Positions 6,186 to 9,985 of a DNA stretch of 9,985 bases are shown piece by piece. Origin of the DNA: Desulfotignum sp. (GTDB taxonomy: Bacteria > Desulfobacterota > Desulfobacteria > Desulfobacterales > Desulfobacteraceae); assembly GCA_021737445.1 (NCBI GenBank), contig JAIPDY010000111.1:1-9985 (forward strand). The letters run 5' to 3'. A model generated the notes under the pieces. The model searched no databases. It was not told the DNA's origin and saw only the letters and a program-made list of their open reading frames with translations. The translations under genes were made by a program, and so were the position numbers. The first letter of the stretch is position 1. The number at the start of each line of letters is the position of its first letter.

Positions 6186-7316
6186 TTATTTTCTTAATCT
6201 GCCCCAATCAAGATCATAGCTGGCGCTTCTGCCTCCTCCCGGGCATCTGACCAGGACCTTTTTTTGGACCAGATCAGCCAGCTCCCTTTGGGCCGTTGCA
6301 CGGCTGGTATGCGCGATTCCCATATATTTTTTATTCTTCAATCTGCCTTCAAAGCCATCTGGACCTGCATCAAGCAAGCGATTGATGACTTTTATCTGTC
6401 TATCACTGAATGGTGTCTGGGCAAATATTTTCCAGAATCTTGCTTTCATCATTATTCTTTCCAGCAATGAACTGGAATTTTCAATTGCCCGGCTTGTGCA
6501 TTCAAGAAACCATTTCAGCCACTTGGTTATGTCCAGGTTTCCGGTCTGGACAGAATGCAGGATATCATAATAATCATCACGCTCTGCCATTATCTGTGAT
6601 GAGAGGCTGTAAAAACGTATCGCACTGTTTTCATCCCTGGCCAGCAGCAGTTCGGTCAATGTTCTTGCAATCCTGCCGTTCCCGTCATCAAATGGATGTA
6701 TGGTAATAAACCATAGATGAGCCAGGGCTGCTTTGATTATCCCGTCTGTATCCTGTTTTTCATTCACCCAGGAGAGAAATGTTTCCATTTCGGCATCAAT
6801 TACATGAGCAGGCGGGGCTTCGAAATGAACCTGCCGGTTTCCGACAGAACCTGAAATGACCTGCATGGGACCATGTTTATCATCCCGCCACCGGGCCACA
6901 TCAATGTGAACCATGCCGGAATAACCCGTGGGAAAAAGTGCGGCATGCCAGGCAAAAAGTCTTTCAGGCGACAATTTTCGGCTGTAATTGCCGGTGGCAT
7001 CCAGCAGTATCTGTACCAGCCCGTCCGCTTTTTGATCCTGTACATATGTCAGACCGGCAGCCTTGATCCCAAGCTGGCGCCCCACAGAAGACCGAACGGC
7101 ATCCGGGTCTAATTTCTCTCCTTCGATGGCTGAGGTTTTCAGGACGTCTTCCACCATGACATCCGCCCGGGCGGTCTGCTGGCTGTCAAATCCCAGTTCC
7201 CTGACTTGCGCCATCAAGGCCCCCTGGCGGAACCGGACGTCACCCAACGGTTTTAACAATACGTCACTGTGCCATGTAAAATTCGGCCAGGCTTTATGCT
7301 GCCAGATATATTTCAT
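6186..7316 (-). CDS. Fic-domain protein, DUF4172 type, with winged-helix C-terminus
   Basis: The 376-residue protein begins YIWQHKAWPNFTW, the hallmark of the DUF4172 domain that precedes Fic in this subfamily. TSAIEG (61-66) is the inhibitory helix motif, and HPFDDGNGRIAR (207-218) is the active-site loop with all key residues; the usual second Gly is Ala in this subfamily. Residues about 305-372 form a winged-helix region (HTSRATAQRELADLVQKKVL). It would transfer AMP to an unknown partner protein and probably binds its own promoter. It is only distantly like the other fic gene of the window, so the two are not a recent duplication. It converges on the nitrilase, with 52 bases between the two stop codons and no convincing terminator there. 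The start at 7316 has no good Shine-Dalgarno. Confidence 0.88.
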   Translation of the reverse strand: MKYIWQHKAWPNFTWHSDVLLKPLGDVRFRQGALMAQVRELGFDSQQTARADVMVEDVLKTSAIEGEKLDPDAVRSSVGRQLGIKAAGLTYVQDQKADGLVQILLDATGNYSRKLSPERLFAWHAALFPTGYSGMVHIDVARWRDDKHGPMQVISGSVGNRQVHFEAPPAHVIDAEMETFLSWVNEKQDTDGIIKAALAHLWFITIHPFDDGNGRIARTLTELLLARDENSAIRFYSLSSQIMAERDDYYDILHSVQTGNLDITKWLKWFLECTSRAIENSSSLLERIMMKARFWKIFAQTPFSDRQIKVINRLLDAGPDGFEGRLKNKKYMGIAHTSRATAQRELADLVQKKVLVRCPGGGRSASYDLDWGRLRK

Positions 7317-7340
7317 AAAATGAACCGAATACGCCTTTTA

Positions 7341-7424
7341 TTCAACTCACAATCTGAATCGTTGGATTTGATTTTTCAACTCATAATTTGAGTTTATTAT
7401 GATGCCTATTTGACGCACTGTCAA
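7341..7424 (-). promoter_or_regulatory. Promoter and paired operators of the second fic gene
   Basis: On the minus strand TTGACA (7424-7419), 17 bases and CATAAT (7401-7396) form a strong sigma70 promoter. AACTCA-TAATT-TGAGTT (7378-7394) is a perfect 6 bp inverted repeat just downstream of the -10, over the likely start of transcription. A near copy of the 19-base unit TTCAACTCATAATTTGAGT (7375-7393) lies at 7341-7359, with 16 of 19 bases equal, 34 bases away. This is a typical repressor arrangement; the Fic protein's winged helix is the natural candidate. Confidence 0.6.
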
Positions 7425-7475
7425 GAAAAATCAGACCCGTTGAAATGCTCACTGCGGTTTTCCACCATTTTTTTC

Positions 7476-7532
7476 TTGACAGATACCCGGCTCTTTGATT
7501 TCATATACAGAATTGTGTTCTGTATATGAAAT
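7476..7532 (+). promoter_or_regulatory. iclR promoter with perfect 15 bp inverted-repeat operator
   Basis: ATTTCATATACAGAA (7498-7512), spacer TTGTG, and its exact reverse complement (7518-7532) make a 35-base operator-like palindrome 26 bases before the iclR start codon. TTGACA at 7476-7481 is a good -35. The -10 is less clear, as the bases 17-19 downstream (TTTCATAT) fall inside the left arm. Binding of the IclR protein there would block its own promoter, as is common in the family. Confidence 0.6.
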
Positions 7533-7558
7533 AGTTAACAGACAAAGGACGGTGCATA

Positions 7559-8341
7559 ATGACTGTTGAAAAAAAACCATCTGTCTACCGCTCCAGTGCT
7601 CCGGCTGTGGATCAGGCCGCACAATTGCTGTTATGCATTGGAAAACAAAATGACGTCGGAACAAGCCTGACCGCTCTGTGCAAAGAGATCGGCATCCATA
7701 AAAGCAAGGGGTTTTCCATTCTCAATGCCCTGATGCAATACGACCTGGTCACCAGAGATGAGATGACAAAGACCTATTCCCTGGGACCCGCGCTGTTGCC
7801 CCTGGCACAAAAAGCCAAGGAAAGAATCGATTTTGCCGCTGTTTCCAGGGTTCACCTGCAAAAACTGGCAGCAGAAACCAATGCCACGGTGCTTCTGGGA
7901 ATTATCTGCCACGACCAGTTTTTCATTGCTGCCAAATACGACGGAAATGACCAATTGTCCGTGACCATACGGCTGAACCAGTCCCTGCACATTACCCACG
8001 GTGCCCACGGCAAAGCGATTTTCGCCCATCTGGATGAAAAAGAGCAAAGCAGGATTTTTGATGCCGGCCAGCTGTTATTTCACGGAGAGACCAGGGATCT
8101 GGATGAAAAAGAGCTGCACAGGGAACTTGCGTTCTGCCGGGAATACGGCTATGCCGTCGACAATGGCCGGCGCACCCCGGGGACCTCTGCTGTCAGCGCA
8201 CCTGTTTTTGACCACCACAATGCGGTTGCAGCAGCTGTCGTGGTGGTGGGCACCTATGGCCGGGAATGGTTTGAGAAATTCGGGACAAAGACCGCCCATA
8301 CTGCAGGTCTTATTTCCAGTCTTTGCGGTGCCCGGAGATAA
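7559..8341 (+). CDS. IclR-family transcriptional regulator
   Basis: The 260-residue protein has an N-terminal winged helix-turn-helix (about residues 18-75, with LTALCKEIGIHKSKGFSILNAL as the helix-turn-helix) and a C-terminal IclR effector domain. The latter shows ITHGAHGKAIFAHL (about 143-156) and the late signature REYGYAVDNGRRTPGTSAVSAPVFD. AAAGGAC at 7544-7550 lies eight bases before the ATG. IclR proteins bind DNA as dimers or tetramers and respond to small carboxylates or aromatic compounds; the effector here is unknown. Its position before a catabolic-type oxidoreductase on the same strand, with 87 bases between, suggests it controls that gene. The 8342-8428 gap has no obvious promoter. 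Confidence 0.85.
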   Translation: MTVEKKPSVYRSSAPAVDQAAQLLLCIGKQNDVGTSLTALCKEIGIHKSKGFSILNALMQYDLVTRDEMTKTYSLGPALLPLAQKAKERIDFAAVSRVHLQKLAAETNATVLLGIICHDQFFIAAKYDGNDQLSVTIRLNQSLHITHGAHGKAIFAHLDEKEQSRIFDAGQLLFHGETRDLDEKELHRELAFCREYGYAVDNGRRTPGTSAVSAPVFDHHNAVAAAVVVVGTYGREWFEKFGTKTAHTAGLISSLCGARR

Positions 8342-8428
8342 TACGAAGAACCTGGCCTGAAAAGCCTTTGCCAAGGGGGGATTTTCCAGGTCTTTTACGG
8401 CAATCATATATCCTTTGAGGAGAATGCG

Positions 8429-9985
8429 ATGAAAAACGATGGGGTCAAGATTATTAAAACCACCACCTGGTCACCCGGGCCCGGCTGCCACGGCGGCTGC
8501 GGTATCCTTGTTCATGTCAAGGACGATAAGGTGATCAAGGTGGAAGGAGATCCGGATCATCCATGGAACCAGGGGCGGCTGTGTTCGCGGTGCCTGTCCA
8601 TGACCCAGTACATGTACCACAAGGACCGGCTGACCAAACCCTTAAAGCGAGTGGGGGAGCGGGGCCAGGGAAAATTCGAGCCGATCAGCTGGGACGAAGC
8701 CTTTGACCTGATTGAAAAAAAGATGAAACAGATCCGGCAGGACCATGGCCCTGAATCCATGATCTTTCACCAGGGCACGGGCCGGGATATCGGGGGATGG
8801 ATCTCCATGCTGGCCTATGCCTACGGCAGTCCCAACTGGATGTTCGGGTTGTCCGGCATTTCCTGCTACACCCCCAGGCTGATGATGATGTCCATCACCC
8901 AGGGCGACTTTGCCGTGGTGGATGCCTCCCAGTGGCATGAAAAACGCTATGATGACCCGGAATATGAAATTCCTGAAACAGTGACCATCTGGGGCCAGAA
9001 CCTGCCGGCCACCTGTCCGGACGGTTTTTTCGGACACTGGTATGTGGATCTGATGAAACGGGGCACCCGGCTGATGGTCATTGATCCCCGGTGCACCTGG
9101 ATCGCCTCCCGGGCAAAATTGTGGCTTCAGCTGCGGCCGGGCACAGACGCCGCCCTTGCCCTGGGATTTATCCATGTGATGATCAAGGAAAATCTGGTCA
9201 ACATGGGATTTATCGAAAAATGGACAAATGCACCGTTTCTGGTCAAAACCGATACCCCGGAACCGGTCCTGCTCAGGGAGACAGACCTGGCAGCCAGCGG
9301 CAAATTCACCAATTTTGTTGCCCATGATCCGGTCTCAAATGAGTTTATCATCTGGGACAGTGATAACCAGGCATATTCCAGAAAAGATACCACCCCTTCC
9401 ATGGACGGCGAATTTTCCATATCCCTGACCGACGGCACCAGGGTTCCTGTCAAAACCGTATGGCGCATGTACAAAGAAAACGCAGCGGAGTATACACCCC
9501 AAAAGGTATCCCACATCACCTGGGTGCCGGAAGACAAAATTATCCAGGGCGCACGCATGTATGCCAAATCCAGTCCATCCGCCCTTCACTGGGGGCTTCC
9601 CATTGACACCATCCCGTCCACCATTCCCACTTCCCAGGCCATCAACCATCTGTGGTGTCTGAGCGGCAATCTGGACAATCCGGGGGGCAATGCCATTGCC
9701 CGGTATGCCTATGACGTGGTCACCTATCCCTACCACAGCGGCGGCAGCATATTGAGCCTGCCGCCGGAAGTGGCCCAAAAACGCATCGGCATCAACGATT
9801 ACGGTCCCATCAAGGATTTCAGGGCCTGGGCCCAGCCGGACAAGGTCCTGGAGCAGATTTTCACAAAAAAACCCTATGAAATCAAAGGCATGTGGATACA
9901 GACGGCCAATCCCCTTGCCTGTACCGGCATGGAGCCCCAAAAATGGCACAAGGCCATCAAACAGCTTGATTTCACGGTCTGCGTC
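8429..9985 (+). CDS. Molybdopterin/tungstopterin (DMSO reductase family) oxidoreductase, 3' end outside window
   Basis: The frame starts at ATG 8429 with GAGGAGA (8417-8423) five bases before it, and stays open for 519 codons to the window edge. The N-terminus has GCHGGCG and LCSRC (Cys20, 24, 52, 55) for an Fe-S cluster. KPLKRVGERGQGKFEPISWDEA, DIGGWISMLAYAYGSPNW, IWGQNLPATCPDGF, MVIDPRCTWIASRAKLWLQLRPGTDAALALG and SGNLDNPGGN are classic for the bis-pterin family and bind the two cofactor molecules. Cys146 in GISCYTPR sits where acetylene hydratase has its metal-ligating Cys, so it is the likely Mo/W ligand. There is no twin-arginine signal, so it is probably cytoplasmic. Acetylene hydratase-like and catechol-dehydroxylase-like enzymes of anaerobes are the closest that come to mind; the substrate cannot be stated. 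Confidence 0.85.
   Translation, partial: MKNDGVKIIKTTTWSPGPGCHGGCGILVHVKDDKVIKVEGDPDHPWNQGRLCSRCLSMTQYMYHKDRLTKPLKRVGERGQGKFEPISWDEAFDLIEKKMKQIRQDHGPESMIFHQGTGRDIGGWISMLAYAYGSPNWMFGLSGISCYTPRLMMMSITQGDFAVVDASQWHEKRYDDPEYEIPETVTIWGQNLPATCPDGFFGHWYVDLMKRGTRLMVIDPRCTWIASRAKLWLQLRPGTDAALALGFIHVMIKENLVNMGFIEKWTNAPFLVKTDTPEPVLLRETDLAASGKFTNFVAHDPVSNEFIIWDSDNQAYSRKDTTPSMDGEFSISLTDGTRVPVKTVWRMYKENAAEYTPQKVSHITWVPEDKIIQGARMYAKSSPSALHWGLPIDTIPSTIPTSQAINHLWCLSGNLDNPGGNAIARYAYDVVTYPYHSGGSILSLPPEVAQKRIGINDYGPIKDFRAWAQPDKVLEQIFTKKPYEIKGMWIQTANPLACTGMEPQKWHKAIKQLDFTVCV

Noticed and set aside
6134..6190. Possible bidirectional terminator between nitrilase and second fic gene (GGC-AGCC-GCC then TTTTT; AATAA-AAA-TTATT at 6178-6190)
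   Set aside because: The first stem has only three pairs and the second is pure AT and overlaps the fic stop codon; too weak to call.
7477..7488. TGACAGATACCC shared between the iclR promoter and module copy A (3278-3289)
   Set aside because: A 12-base match is expected by chance in a window of this size, and part of it is a -35 box.
8352..8390. Imperfect hairpin between iclR and the oxidoreductase gene (CCTG..GAAAA paired with TTTTCCAGG)
   Set aside because: Needs a four-base bulge and a long loop, with no T-run; may be chance.
8642..9325. 227-codon minus-strand frame inside the oxidoreductase gene
   Set aside because: The plus strand reads as a continuous bis-pterin enzyme through this region; the minus-strand protein shows no family pattern.

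Overview
This is a chromosomal stretch of roughly 50-55% GC (by eye). The gene content suggests a strictly anaerobic desulfobacterium, in the old sense a sulfate-reducing deltaproteobacterium: a Bat (aerotolerance) locus, a cytidylate-kinase-like protein with an Fe-S/zinc CxxCxxCC partner, and a tungsten/molybdenum-dependent oxidoreductase of a type common in anaerobes. The taxon is an inference from gene content and style, not from a marker gene. Both ends of the window cut through genes.

Left part (1-2875): the 3' part of a fused BatD-BatE gene is followed at once by a ~63 bp degenerate copy of the catalytic-Glu region of the nitrilase gene found 3.6 kb downstream. After a good sigma70-type promoter come two overlapping genes, a cytidylate-kinase-like protein and a YkgJ-type cysteine-cluster protein.

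Middle part (2876-6133) is a rearranged accessory patch. It holds the C-terminal half of a VapC/PIN toxin gene (minus strand), whose 5' half has been replaced by a ~115 bp module. The same module recurs 1.86 kb downstream at about 81% identity. Copy A leads into a small conserved-looking protein (DUF6951-like), copy B into a complete nitrilase. Each copy has a promoter-like element with a short dyad whose two arms have changed together. Between the copies lie the DUF6951-like gene, a 29-codon ORF and a Fic-domain gene on the minus strand.

Right part (6186-9985): a second, different Fic gene (DUF4172 type) converges on the nitrilase. Both fic genes have TTGACA-N17 promoters, with inverted repeats on or just beside the -10, consistent with autorepression by their winged-helix C-termini. 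Divergent from the second fic gene is an IclR-family regulator, preceded by a perfect 15 bp inverted repeat. 87 bp after it starts a large molybdopterin/tungstopterin oxidoreductase, cut by the window end, whose N-terminal Fe-S motif is atypical.

Reading of the whole: a housekeeping locus (bat) borders a patch of toxin-type genes (PIN relic, two Fic proteins) around a nitrilase with a duplicated promoter module, followed by an IclR-regulated catabolic enzyme. No rRNA, tRNA, CRISPR array or transposase was seen.
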